Source of the DNA: Gelidibacter gilvus
GTDB lineage: Bacteria; Bacteroidota; Bacteroidia; Flavobacteriales; Flavobacteriaceae
DNA: 64,000 nucleotides
Reading direction: 5' to 3'
NCBI RefSeq assembly: GCF_004115975.1
Contig: NZ_SDDZ01000001.1
Coordinates: 920,743-984,742, forward strand
Positions 1 through 8,626 of the stretch are shown one piece after another. Position 1 is the first letter of the stretch, and the number at the start of each line of letters is the position of its first letter. Below the pieces are notes generated by a model. The model was not told the DNA's origin and did no database searches. It was given only the letters and a program-made list of their open reading frames with translations. The position numbers and the translations under genes were made by a program.

Positions 1-2441
1 ATTAATTTTTGTTTTTCAATCTCAATCAATTGTTTGGTCAAGTTGGTTATCCCACTCGTTAAGTCTGTCGAAATTTTTGGATTGGTAAATGACCCAGAAA
101 TGTTGGCGATTACCGGAATAGTGATTTTGTTGACTTCATTATCATTGATCTTTCCGATAAGACGGTTGATGTCACTTCCCAAATATTTGGCCGGCACATT
201 AAAAACAGCATCATACGCCATGGTTTGATCAAAACCATGAGCTCCAGAAACCGTAATGCCAATATCTTGATATCTTAAATCAAAAGGTTTGATATTTACT
301 TTACCGTCGGCAAATTCTAAATTTACCATTAAATTATTTAGATCCAGTTTGCCGAAATCTATAAAACTTAAGGCGCCTTCCAATTTCGATAATAATGGGC
401 TCGCATTCTCATCGATGTCCGTAGTTAGCAATTGTGAATTTGCGGTACCGGAAATGGTATTTAAGTTTGGAGAAAATTCCTTGTCCAGAGTTCCTGATAT
501 TTTAATACTACTGTTCAGCTTTCCTTGAAGTACTTTCGCTATTGGCGCTAAGCTTTGTAATAATTCTAAATCATTGAAAGATTTTGCGATGTTAAAATTA
601 CTGGCATCCAGATTCAAATTAAAAGATGGCGTATCGGCTTTAGTACTGACATTTCCAGAAAGAGATAGAATACCGTCAAAAATACTTGAGCTCAAACTAT
701 TGATAGTGGCTTGTTGGTCTTTTATGGTCAAAACGCCTTTTACGTTTTTCAAATTTAGGTTGTCATAAATGACGGTGTTGGCATTTGCAGTAACTGTACA
801 TTCCAAGAACTTAGGAATTTTTAAACCTTCGGTTCTCGTTGCCGCTTTTTTAGAAGTCGCTGCTGTAGTGGTCTCGGTTTCTTCACTCATAAAATCGTTC
901 AGTGCCAAAGTGTTTGAGCTCAGGTTGAAATTTCCTTTTAAGTTCACTTTCTTGCTCAGCATAAACCCGATTAAATTGTTGATGGTTCCTGTTGCCGAAA
1001 AATCACTTCGTCCCGTCTTCGCATTAAAACTATTTAAAGTTACCGTAGAGGGGTTGAAGGTCATCTCTGCTTTTGAAATATGCAGCGGTTCGTTCATGGC
1101 ATCTGAAGTAAACACCAGGTCGCTGATCGTCGCATTTCCAGACGCCTTAATTCTATCGTAAGCACTGGTTTCAATGGCGTTCATATCAAAAGCCGTATTC
1201 AATTTGGCTTTTAGAATCCCGCTCAACTCATTTTCAAGTTCTATCGGGTAGGCTTTGGTAAGGTTTGCCAGGTTCAAGGTGCCATCCACATCGGCGGTGA
1301 CTTGCATATTACCAGTTAGGTTTTTAATCAAAGCTGACGATCTGAACACATCACTATCAATTTTGAAGTTCAAGGTATTGATGGCTACATATGTGTCATC
1401 GGCGTTTCCAGTATCGTTTTTGATTTCTGTATCAATCACGATGTTTTCAACGCGCTTAGGCAAATCAGGATATTTAAATGATGCATTGTCAGATTTGATG
1501 CTGATATCCAATGTTGGAATGGTAGTTTCTGTTACCTTTCCTTTTATGATGCCATGGATCTTGAAATTTCCGGTCGTTTCAACATTATCCAAGTTTTTGG
1601 AATAGGCTTCTGGGATTACCGCTAAAAAATCTTTAAACGATGATCCGGTATTTGTGAAAGATAGATCAATATTTTGACCTTCCTCTATAAGCTGAACAAA
1701 TCCATTAAATTCAATTGGCAATTGATTGATCAATGCTTTGTTTTCTTTGAAGGTGTATTTTTGAGCGTTTAGATCCATGTCTATCAACGCATCCAGCTTG
1801 ATATGGTTATTGTTCAAATAATTGGTGCTATCCATGGTCAAACTCACCTTGGCTTCCGACTTTGTGTCAAGTTCAGAGACATCACCTGAGAAGGTGCCTT
1901 TGCCTGTATGGTTCAATTCCGTCACATAAAATTGCATGTCTCCAGGGATGTCAATATACGTAAGCGCACTGTTTTTGATGCTGTAGTCCTTGATGTCAAA
2001 AGAAAAATTAGATGCCGTTGTGTCTTGAGGGTTCTCGCTTTCTTTTACAATATCGTAATTGACGTTTCCAAACGCATCGGTTTTTAAGGTCAATAGTGCT
2101 TCATTGACATTGATGGAGTTGACAATAATAGCTTCATCAGCAGATTTAAATAGCTCTTTTACCGACATGGTGAAATTTATGTTTTTTGCGGTCACGAAGG
2201 TTTCATCCTTAAAAGGTTCGAAATTGGTGATGACCAAATCGCTGACCTCCACATGAGCCTGTGGAAAACTTCGGAATAAACTTAAGTTCACATCACTAAA
2301 CTCAACATTGGCGTTGAGGTTTTGATTGATAAAGTTTTTGACCATGCCCTTGATCTGCGATTGGAAAACAAAAGGTAACGCAATCAATAGGACAATGATT
2401 ATTAATAAGGTAATACCGGTGATTTTTAGAAATTTCTTCAT
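1..2441 (-). CDS. AsmA-family protein, 3' end beyond the window
   Basis: The reading frame opens at an ATG complementary to 2439-2441 and stays open to the left edge, giving at least 813 residues with the C-terminus missing. An N-terminal hydrophobic helix of about 20 residues (after MKKFLK) is followed by a long beta-rich region built from repeated short strands of the type seen in AsmA/TamB-like proteins (for example NANVEFSDVNLSLFRSFPQA near residue 45). Members of this family are inner-membrane-anchored, mainly periplasmic proteins linked to outer-membrane lipid homeostasis; the exact role here is inference. The gene points away from folK and has no same-strand neighbour in the window. 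No frameshift is seen in the visible part. Confidence 0.85.
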   Translation of the reverse strand, partial: MKKFLKITGITLLIIIVLLIALPFVFQSQIKGMVKNFINQNLNANVEFSDVNLSLFRSFPQAHVEVSDLVITNFEPFKDETFVTAKNINFTMSVKELFKSADEAIIVNSINVNEALLTLKTDAFGNVNYDIVKESENPQDTTASNFSFDIKDYSIKNSALTYIDIPGDMQFYVTELNHTGKGTFSGDVSELDTKSEAKVSLTMDSTNYLNNNHIKLDALIDMDLNAQKYTFKENKALINQLPIEFNGFVQLIEEGQNIDLSFTNTGSSFKDFLAVIPEAYSKNLDNVETTGNFKIHGIIKGKVTETTIPTLDISIKSDNASFKYPDLPKRVENIVIDTEIKNDTGNADDTYVAINTLNFKIDSDVFRSSALIKNLTGNMQVTADVDGTLNLANLTKAYPIELENELSGILKAKLNTAFDMNAIETSAYDRIKASGNATISDLVFTSDAMNEPLHISKAEMTFNPSTVTLNSFNAKTGRSDFSATGTINNLIGFMLSKKVNLKGNFNLSSNTLALNDFMSEETETTTAATSKKAATRTEGLKIPKFLECTVTANANTVIYDNLNLKNVKGVLTIKDQQATINSLSSSIFDGILSLSGNVSTKADTPSFNLNLDASNFNIAKSFNDLELLQSLAPIAKVLQGKLNSSIKISGTLDKEFSPNLNTISGTANSQLLTTDIDENASPLLSKLEGALSFIDFGKLDLNNLMVNLEFADGKVNIKPFDLRYQDIGITVSGAHGFDQTMAYDAVFNVPAKYLGSDINRLIGKINDNEVNKITIPVIANISGSFTNPKISTDLTSGITNLTKQLIEIEKQKL

Positions 2442-2730
2442 TGAAAAATTTAGTTTTTCCTCCCACAAAGTGAAAGGCAATAGTTTAGTAAGTATATATA
2501 CGCAAAGTTTATTGCAAAGGTCGGGCAAATGTTAAAGTTTAATAAAACTTTAGCAAATTTTTAAGAGGTCAATTTTTTATATTTTTTGGGCGAGATCGTT
2601 TTTCATAAATAGGGGAATACTTACATGTAAAGATACTTTAACGAGAATGACCATCAGTACTTTTAAATTAATTTTTTTCACCTAAAATAGCACACAAAAT
2701 GATTTTGTTTTCTTTATTTTGGCATCAGAT

Positions 2731-3882
2731 ATGAATCAACCGCATAAAGTTTACATCGCACTTGGCAGCAATAAAGGCGACAGATTAAAGCATCTGCAAG
2801 ATGCTATTGACCTTGTTTTTAAGCGCGTCGGAAAAATCAATATTATTTCAAGAGTCTACAATACGCCAGCTTTGGGTTTTGAAGAAGGTGCATCAGCTGA
2901 GTATTTTTATAATGCCTGTGTTTTTGTTGACACGCATTATTCTGCCGAAGAAGTGATGATCAAACTTTTAGACATTGAAACGGAGCTCGGTCGCACACGG
3001 CAATTGAGTGGCGTTTATGAATCCAGAACGATTGATTTGGACGTGATTTTTTTTGATGACGATATTATCAATTCGGAACTAATTACGACACCGCATCCTC
3101 AAATGCACAAACGTAAATTTGTGTTGCAGCCTTTATATGATATCGCCCCAAAAATGATGCATCCCAAACTTGGAACATCGGTTTTGCAGCTTTTAGAAAC
3201 CTGTGAAGATCAAAGTGCAATTGAACCCATTAATATATGGCTAAAGAACCCAATGAAGGTATATGGCTTTGGAGACTTTAATTATATTGCTATTGAAGGG
3301 AATATTGGTGCAGGAAAAACAAGTTTGGCATATCAGATTTCCAACGATTTTAATGGAAAGTTGATCTTGGAGCGTTTTGCTGACAATCCGTTTTTACCGA
3401 AATTTTACGAGGAACCGCAACGCTATGCCTTTACTTTGGAAATGTCATTTCTGGCCGATCGCTATCAGCAGATTAGTGATGATTTGTCGCAGTTGGATTT
3501 GTTCAAGGATTTTATGGTGAGTGATTATGATATTTATAAATCGTTGATTTTTTCAAAGATAACCTTGCCCGAGGATGAATTTCGACTCTACAGAAAGCTC
3601 TTTTATTTAATGTATAAAGACATCGCCAAACCTGATTTGTATGTCTATTTGTACCAGAACACGACGCGGCTGCAAGAGAACATCAAAAAGCGTGGTCGCG
3701 ATTATGAGCAGAACATTCAAAATGACTATCTCGAAAAGATCAATACAGGTTATCTTGAATTTTTAAAAAATCAGACGGAACTCAACGTTAAGATCATTGA
3801 TATTTCAGATCGTGATTTTGTGGAGAATCGAGCCGATTATTTATGGATTTTGGATGAGATTTGTAGAAAAACAGAAGCTTGA
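2731..3882 (+). CDS. folK: FolK (HPPK) fused to a deoxynucleoside kinase
   Basis: One frame of 383 residues carries two enzymes. Residues 1-160 match 2-amino-4-hydroxy-6-hydroxymethyldihydropteridine diphosphokinase, the pyrophosphoryl transfer step of folate synthesis (start YIALGSNKGDR, later ESRTIDLDVIFFDD and PHPQMHKRKFVLQPL). Residues from about 180 match a deoxynucleoside kinase, with P-loop GNIGAGKT near residue 190, an ERF motif and the lid RGRDYEQNI, which phosphorylates salvaged deoxynucleosides. I start at ATG 2731; the frame could open at TTG 2719 but ATG fits HPPK starts better. A second, unfused deoxynucleoside kinase lies at 39607-40221. The domain calls are firm; the nucleoside preference of the kinase half cannot be read from sequence alone. 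Confidence 0.93.
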   Translation: MNQPHKVYIALGSNKGDRLKHLQDAIDLVFKRVGKINIISRVYNTPALGFEEGASAEYFYNACVFVDTHYSAEEVMIKLLDIETELGRTRQLSGVYESRTIDLDVIFFDDDIINSELITTPHPQMHKRKFVLQPLYDIAPKMMHPKLGTSVLQLLETCEDQSAIEPINIWLKNPMKVYGFGDFNYIAIEGNIGAGKTSLAYQISNDFNGKLILERFADNPFLPKFYEEPQRYAFTLEMSFLADRYQQISDDLSQLDLFKDFMVSDYDIYKSLIFSKITLPEDEFRLYRKLFYLMYKDIAKPDLYVYLYQNTTRLQENIKKRGRDYEQNIQNDYLEKINTGYLEFLKNQTELNVKIIDISDRDFVENRADYLWILDEICRKTEA

Positions 3883-3935
3883 AGTGGGAACCTTGTAGCA
3901 CGAAGTAAAGAGAAGTCCTAAAATAATTATATAAT

Positions 3936-4277
3936 TTATTTAAAGTGATAATTCTTTTTCAAGTTGTTCCTCTTCTGAATTAATTTTTTCAATTGCTTTT
4001 TGTCTTGCCAACTCCATATATAATGTCCTATGAAGCAACAAACCGTATAGCCAAATGCGGTCATCAGGACTAAATCAAGATAGTTATAGTCGTTTATTTG
4101 GAGCGCCGATTTACTTTTAAAACCAGCAGCCGAAGTTTGATGCGTTGGTGCCCAAAAGGAAATAAAAATCCCGAAACCAATGATTTTCCAGATATTTCTA
4201 ACGAAAAATCCGGTTTGGGTTCTTATGTTTTCAATTTTATATTCAGTTGCAAGAAGCGCTTTTCTTTTGTAGTCCAT
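3936..4277 (-). CDS. small two-helix membrane protein, unknown function
   Basis: A 113-residue protein with two probable membrane helices (about residues 28-44 and 68-88) and a lysine-rich cytoplasmic tail ending KKLIQKRNNLKKNYHFK. I do not recognise the family. It lies 29 nt downstream of the RNA methyltransferase gene on the same strand and is probably cotranscribed with it. An overlapping plus-strand frame (4098-4478) spans both genes and looks like a shadow. The hydrophobic pattern and charged tail support a real protein, but there is no further evidence for function. Confidence 0.6.
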   Translation of the reverse strand: MDYKRKALLATEYKIENIRTQTGFFVRNIWKIIGFGIFISFWAPTHQTSAAGFKSKSALQINDYNYLDLVLMTAFGYTVCCFIGHYIWSWQDKKQLKKLIQKRNNLKKNYHFK

Positions 4278-4306
4278 ATCAAAAATGATAGGCTGTTAAA
4301 TTCACC

Positions 4307-4843
4307 TTATTTTAATGTTCTCATTTTGCAAAACACATCCCACACCACCAGACCGCAACTCACTGAGATATTCAACGAATGTTTCGTCCCAAATTGCGGA
4401 ATCTCCAAAATCAAATCACTGGCACTGACCACATTTTGCGCCACGCCTTTCACTTCATTGCCAAATACCAGCGCATAAGTCGTATTTGGTTGAGGCGTAA
4501 AGTCGTTTAGCATCACCGATTGTTCAGCTTGTTCAATGGAAGCGATAATAACATGATCCGATTTAAGTTTTTGGATGACATCGAGGGTGTTTTCAACATA
4601 TTCCCAGGCCACAGTTTCAGTACTTCCCAAAGCTGTTTTGTGAATGTCTTTGTGCGGTGGTGTTGCCGTAATGCCACACAAGTATATTTTTTCAACCAAA
4701 AAAGCGTCTGAAGTTCTAAATACGGAGCCTATATTGTTTAAGCTTCTAATATTGTCCAGAACAATAATAATCGGTGTTTTTTCTGTGCTCTTAAATTCGT
4801 CAACACTCAATCGGTCGAGTTCGCTATTTTTCAGTTTTCTCAT
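4307..4843 (-). CDS. TrmH/SpoU-family RNA 2'-O-methyltransferase
   Basis: A 178-residue SPOUT methyltransferase that would move a methyl group from S-adenosylmethionine to a ribose 2'-OH of tRNA or rRNA. All three family motifs are visible: LDNIRSLNNIGSVFRTSDAF near residue 30, LVFGNEVKGV near residue 125, and the knot motif LEIPQFGTKHSLNISVSCG near residue 147. It lacks the N-terminal extension of RlmB-type enzymes, so a short tRNA-type enzyme is more likely; the target base is unknown. A palindromic repeat hairpin (4859-4878) sits 15 nt before the start codon. The small membrane protein downstream probably shares the transcript. Confidence 0.88.
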   Translation of the reverse strand: MRKLKNSELDRLSVDEFKSTEKTPIIIVLDNIRSLNNIGSVFRTSDAFLVEKIYLCGITATPPHKDIHKTALGSTETVAWEYVENTLDVIQKLKSDHVIIASIEQAEQSVMLNDFTPQPNTTYALVFGNEVKGVAQNVVSASDLILEIPQFGTKHSLNISVSCGLVVWDVFCKMRTLK

Positions 4844-4858
4844 TGAATATTTTTATTC

Positions 4859-4915
4859 ATTCCCGCGAAGGCGGGAATCTCTTTGCCTATTTCCAATTCC
4901 CGCGAAGGCGGGAAT
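4859..4915. repeat. two tandem copies of palindromic repeat family A
   Basis: ATTCCCGCGAAGGCGGGAAT occurs at 4859-4878 and again, identical, at 4896-4915, a 37-nt period. Each copy folds into an 8-bp stem (ATTCCCGC/GCGGGAAT) with a GAAG loop, and both are followed by CT. Related copies with compensating changes in the stem are at 20687-20704, 57591-57610 and 61645-61662. No transposase is nearby. Two copies with no unique spacers is not a CRISPR array. Confidence 0.9.
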
Positions 4916-4929
4916 CTTAAAGTTTTATA

Positions 4930-4961
4930 AGCCTCTCAGGATTTCAAAATCTGAGAGGTTT
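4930..4961. repeat. palindromic repeat family B, copy 1
   Basis: An inverted repeat with arms AGCCTCTCAG and CTGAGAGGTTT around a TTTCAAAA centre. Its layout matches the element at 54455-54487 (arms AGACCT...AGGT and ACCT...AGGTCT, the same TTTTCAAAA centre). The two copies therefore look like members of one dispersed family of about 32 nt, diverged in the arms but keeping base pairing. Confidence 0.75.
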
Positions 4962-5220
4962 CAATAACAAGTCAATTCAGCTGAAGGTGCAAATCTTTCA
5001 AATTTCGCCAAAATCCTGAAAATTCATTTAAATCTTCAAAAACACTCCGCGAAAACTCGGCGTATCTCTGTGGAATAACCATTCTAGAATTCATGACATT
5101 CTCTGCCGTCCATTAATTGTAAATAACTTCTGAGCACTCCGTTTTCCAAACCCTCAAATAATAAGTACCTTAGCAGTCCTGATATTCAGGTCAAAAATAC
5201 CATTTAAAAACACAACTCCA

Positions 5221-7854
5221 TTGGCAAAAAAAGTAAAAAAGGAAACACCGTTAATGAAACAATACAATGCTATAAAAGCAAAGTATCCTGATGCCTTATT
5301 GCTTTTTAGGGTGGGCGACTTTTATGAAACCTTTGGACAAGATGCGGTGAAAGCTTCTAAAATTTTGGACATTATTTTGACCAAACGAGGTGCTGGAAGC
5401 GACAGTGAAACGGAACTTGCAGGATTTCCGCACCACTCTATAAATACTTATTTACCAAAATTGGTCAAAGCCGGTTGCCGTGTTGCCATTTGCGACCAAT
5501 TGGAGGACCCTAAGCAAGCAATAGGTATTGTAAAACGTGGGGTTACGGAATTGGTAACGCCTGGAGTGGCTTTGAATGATGATATTTTACATTCAAAATC
5601 CAATAACTTCTTGGCCGCCGTCTGTTTTGGTGCTTCGACAAGCTCAGCAACCAATAAACTTATTGGCGTTTCTTTTTTAGACGTGTCTACGGGCGAATTT
5701 CTGATATCCCAAGGGAATGCTGAATATGTAGATAAATTACTTCAAAATTTCAGGCCGAGTGAAGTTCTAATTTCAAAGCCAAAGCGCAATGCGTTTAAAG
5801 ATACTTTTGGCACTGATTTCCATACATTTTACATGGAAGATTGGGTGTTTCAAGATGATTATGCCACGGAGACCTTGCTCAAGCATTTTCAAACAAAATC
5901 CTTGAAAGGTTTTGGAATTGAAGAGTTATATGAAGGCATTGTGGCTTCAGGAGCCGTATTGCACTATTTGAGTGAAACCCAACATCATAGGTTACAGCAT
6001 ATTACCACCATTCAGCGTATTACCAAAAATGATCACGTCTGGATGGATCGGTTCACTATTAGAAATCTGGAGTTGTATCAATCTTACAATCAAAACGCAG
6101 TGACCTTGATTGATGTGATTGATCGGACCATTTCACCCATGGGTGGACGTTTGTTAAAACGATGGTTGGCATTGCCGCTCATTGATCTGGATAAAATTAA
6201 TCAGCGTCATGAAGTAGTACAGTTTTTCTTGGACGATGCCGTCATTCTGAAGAAAATTCAGAATCAGATCAAATATATCAATGATATTGAGCGGTTGATT
6301 TCAAAGGTTGCGACCGTTAAAATTTCTCCTAGAGAAGTCGTACAATTAAAAAATGCCTTAGAAGCCATTGTGCCCATAAAAGCACTCACGCAAAAAACCG
6401 ATAATAAAGCCTTGCAACATATTGGTGATAGTTTGGAGCTATGTGAAGAGTTGCGCCAACGCATCAAAGCCACATTGAATGAAGAGGCACCCGTAAACAT
6501 ATTAAAGGGGGATACCATTTCTTCTAATTTTTCTTCAGAATTGAAAGAACTGAGATCTTTATCCACTTCTGGGAAAGACTATTTGGATGCGATGTTGCAG
6601 CGTGAAAGCGAAATCACTGGCATCACGTCACTTAAAATCGCCTCCAATAACGTATATGGTTATTATATAGAAGTGCGCCACAGTCATCGGGATAAAGTGC
6701 CTGAACATTGGATCAGAAAACAAACCTTGGTTAATGCTGAGCGTTATATCACGGAAGAGTTAAAAGAATACGAAACAAAAATCCTTGGTGCGGAGGAGCG
6801 TATTTTAGCGATTGAGCAACAACTATTTTCTGAATTGGTGTTATGGATCGGTCAATTTATTAAACCGGTCCAAAAAAACTCAGCCTTAATCGCCCAATTG
6901 GATTGTTTATGTGGATTTGCCCAATTGGCTTTTGAAAATAGATACACACGTCCAGAAATCAACGAGACTTTCGCTTTAGATATCAAAAACGGAAGGCATC
7001 CCGTTATTGAAAAGCAATTGCCGCTCGGGGAACCTTATATTGCCAATGATGTTTATTTAGACAGGGAAAAGCAACAAATCATCATGATAACCGGACCGAA
7101 CATGTCTGGTAAGTCGGCTATTTTAAGACAAACCGCTTTAATCGTTTTATTGGCACAAATGGGAAGTTTCGTTCCCGCCGAGCATGCCATTATAGGATTG
7201 ACCGATAAAATATTTACTAGGGTAGGGGCGAGTGATAATATCTCGATGGGGGAATCTACTTTTATGGTGGAGATGAATGAAACGGCTTCTATTCTGAATA
7301 ATATCTCTGAGAGAAGTTTGGTCTTGTTGGATGAAATTGGTCGTGGTACAAGTACTTATGACGGTATTTCGATTGCATGGGCCATAAGTGAGTATTTGCA
7401 CGAGCACCCAAGTAAGCCCAAAACCTTATTTGCGACGCATTACCACGAGTTGAATGAGATGACTGAAACCTTCGTGCGGATCAAAAATTTCAACGTGTCC
7501 GTTAAAGAATTAAAAAATAATGTACTATTCTTAAGAAAGTTGGTTGAAGGCGGCAGCCAACACAGTTTTGGAATCCATGTGGCTAAAATGGCAGGAATGC
7601 CACAGCAAGTCATTCATCGTGCGAATAAAATCTTGAAGCAATTAGAAAAATCGCATAGTAGTGAAGAGTTGACCAATAAGGTGCGTACTCTTGAAAACGA
7701 CATGCAATTGAGCTTTTTTAATTTAGATGATCCTTTATTAGAGCAGATTAAAGAAGAAATTGTCAATATCGATATTGACGTTCTGACCCCAGTTGAAGCT
7801 CTTATGAAACTGAATGAAATTAAGCGTATGTTGTTGAAAAAGAAACGCGCATAA
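5221..7854 (+). CDS. mutS: DNA mismatch repair protein MutS
   Basis: An 877-residue protein of the normal MutS length that recognises mismatches and recruits MutL. The mismatch-contacting Phe-x-Glu motif is F34-Y35-E36 in [11 protein letters not shown]; the ATPase Walker A is [11 protein letters not shown] near residue 624; Walker B ([16 protein letters not shown]) and the FATHYHEL switch follow. The frame begins with TTG at 5221: no in-frame ATG lies just upstream, and the first residues ([16 protein letters not shown]) are those expected of MutS, so a TTG start is likely and unusual among the genes here. It is monocistronic and precedes the tRNA genes. Confidence 0.97.
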   Translation: MAKKVKKETPLMKQYNAIKAKYPDALLLFRVGDFYETFGQDAVKASKILDIILTKRGAGSDSETELAGFPHHSINTYLPKLVKAGCRVAICDQLEDPKQAIGIVKRGVTELVTPGVALNDDILHSKSNNFLAAVCFGASTSSATNKLIGVSFLDVSTGEFLISQGNAEYVDKLLQNFRPSEVLISKPKRNAFKDTFGTDFHTFYMEDWVFQDDYATETLLKHFQTKSLKGFGIEELYEGIVASGAVLHYLSETQHHRLQHITTIQRITKNDHVWMDRFTIRNLELYQSYNQNAVTLIDVIDRTISPMGGRLLKRWLALPLIDLDKINQRHEVVQFFLDDAVILKKIQNQIKYINDIERLISKVATVKISPREVVQLKNALEAIVPIKALTQKTDNKALQHIGDSLELCEELRQRIKATLNEEAPVNILKGDTISSNFSSELKELRSLSTSGKDYLDAMLQRESEITGITSLKIASNNVYGYYIEVRHSHRDKVPEHWIRKQTLVNAERYITEELKEYETKILGAEERILAIEQQLFSELVLWIGQFIKPVQKNSALIAQLDCLCGFAQLAFENRYTRPEINETFALDIKNGRHPVIEKQLPLGEPYIANDVYLDREKQQIIMITGPNMSGKSAILRQTALIVLLAQMGSFVPAEHAIIGLTDKIFTRVGASDNISMGESTFMVEMNETASILNNISERSLVLLDEIGRGTSTYDGISIAWAISEYLHEHPSKPKTLFATHYHELNEMTETFVRIKNFNVSVKELKNNVLFLRKLVEGGSQHSFGIHVAKMAGMPQQVIHRANKILKQLEKSHSSEELTNKVRTLENDMQLSFFNLDDPLLEQIKEEIVNIDIDVLTPVEALMKLNEIKRMLLKKKRA

Positions 7855-7965
7855 AAAAAACGACTTTTTTTGTTCAAAAGGCTTTGCAATTCTAAGAAAT
7901 GTATTAAATTTGCCCTCGCAATCCGATAGGCGTCGGACGACGTTCTTTAATTTAATTGCACTAAC

Positions 7966-8038
7966 GCGAAAATAGCTCAGTTGGTAGAGCGCCACCTTGC
8001 CAAGGTGGAGGTCGCGGGTTCGAATCCCGTTTTTCGCT
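7966..8038 (+). tRNA. tRNA-Gly (anticodon GCC)
   Basis: A 73-nt cloverleaf: acceptor GCGAAAA/TTTTCGC, D arm with AGTTGGTA, anticodon stem CCACC/GGTGG around loop TTGCCAA (anticodon GCC), and T loop TTCGAAT. The discriminator is T and CCA is not encoded. It lies 76 nt before tRNA-Leu and is probably cotranscribed with it. Confidence 0.97.
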
Positions 8039-8066
8039 CAATACCAAAAAAGCAAGAGTATGGATT

Positions 8067-8078
8067 CCGCAGCTGCGG
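8067..8078. repeat. perfect 12-bp palindrome between the two tRNAs
   Basis: CCGCAGCTGCGG is a perfect, GC-rich palindrome in an otherwise AT-rich 76-nt tRNA spacer. It could be a processing hairpin or a relic of a dispersed palindromic repeat; sequence alone does not decide. Confidence 0.5.
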
Positions 8079-8114
8079 GACGTTGTTTTAAAGCAATGAA
8101 TACTTTGTGCATTT

Positions 8115-8198
8115 GCTCAAGTGGTGGAATCGGTAGACACGCCGGACTTAAAATCCTGTGTCCATTAGGACGTGCGGGTTCAAGTCCCGCCTTGAGTA
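8115..8198 (+). tRNA. tRNA-Leu (anticodon UAA)
   Basis: An 84-nt class II tRNA with a long variable arm (TGTCC-ATTA-GGACG). The anticodon loop CTTAAAA gives anticodon TAA. The acceptor is GCTCAAG/CTTGAGT with a terminal G-U pair, and the T loop is TTCAAGT. The anticodon stem CCGGA/TCCTG has one C-U mismatch at the second pair, unusual for a functional tRNA (see findings). CCA is not encoded. Confidence 0.95.
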
Positions 8199-8202
8199 CT
8201 AA

Positions 8203-8236
8203 GCCTTGATAATCAATAGATTATCAGGGTTTTTTG
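8203..8236 (+). terminator. intrinsic terminator of the tRNA unit
   Basis: A hairpin with arms CCTTGATAATC and GATTATCAGGG followed by six T residues, directly after tRNA-Leu; it would end the two-tRNA transcript. Confidence 0.85.
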
Positions 8237-8258
8237 TTTTATATAGGAATCAAAAAAA

Positions 8259-8289
8259 AAGACCCACCAAATTGACGGGTCTTTTTTTT
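8259..8289. terminator. bidirectional intrinsic terminator
   Basis: GACCC/GGGTC stem flanked by a run of nine A on the left and eight T on the right, so it can terminate on both strands. On the minus strand it ends the small lipoprotein gene whose stop is at 8304; on the plus strand it backs up the tRNA terminator. Confidence 0.85.
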
Positions 8290-8303
8290 AACCTAACTCC
8301 AAA

Positions 8304-8552
8304 TTAGTTATCGTCGCCAACAACTTCTTTTGCAGCGCTATCCACAGCTTTGCCTGCTTCTTTAACTTCCTTGGCGGCATTGTCAATCGCTTTTCCGGCT
8401 TTTTCTAAGGCACCTTCTGTTTTTGCGGGAACTTTTTCAACTTCCTTTTCAATAATGATAACTGAATCTTCTTTTTTATCTGTATCTCTACATGAAGTAA
8501 ATGATAAGCCTAGCGCGAGCACCATGGCAGAACTAAATAGTAATTTTTTCAT
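8304..8552 (-). CDS. small Lys/Ala-rich lipoprotein
   Basis: An 82-residue protein with a lipoprotein signal (MKKLLFSSAMVLALGLSFTSC, lipobox ending at Cys21). The mature part is a short acidic linker followed by repeated 11-residue-like blocks (EKAGKAIDNAAKEVKEAGKA, then VDSAAKEV), which would form an amphipathic helix like those of LEA-type proteins. It is probably attached to the cell envelope; no specific function can be assigned. It has its own terminator. Confidence 0.8.
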   Translation of the reverse strand: MKKLLFSSAMVLALGLSFTSCRDTDKKEDSVIIIEKEVEKVPAKTEGALEKAGKAIDNAAKEVKEAGKAVDSAAKEVVGDDN

Positions 8553-8626
8553 TATGATTATTTTAGTGTTTATTAATAACTCGAATTTATAAAATTCTAT
8601 AGCAACTCTCGAGTGATGTTGCTAGT

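Larger units (their letters stand above)
4844..5220. other. repeat-rich intergenic region
   Basis: This 377-nt gap lies between the divergent methyltransferase and mutS genes. It holds two tandem copies of one palindrome and one copy of a second palindrome (listed separately), then about 250 nt in which I see no gene. A weak Bacteroidota-type promoter for mutS may sit near 5141-5172 (TTTT, 20 nt, TACCTTAG), but it departs from the consensus and is not scored as a feature. Confidence 0.6.

Noticed and set aside
4859..4919. Possible CRISPR-like repeat pair
   Set aside because: Only two copies, each a palindrome, a 17-nt spacer and no cas genes; this fits a dispersed palindrome.
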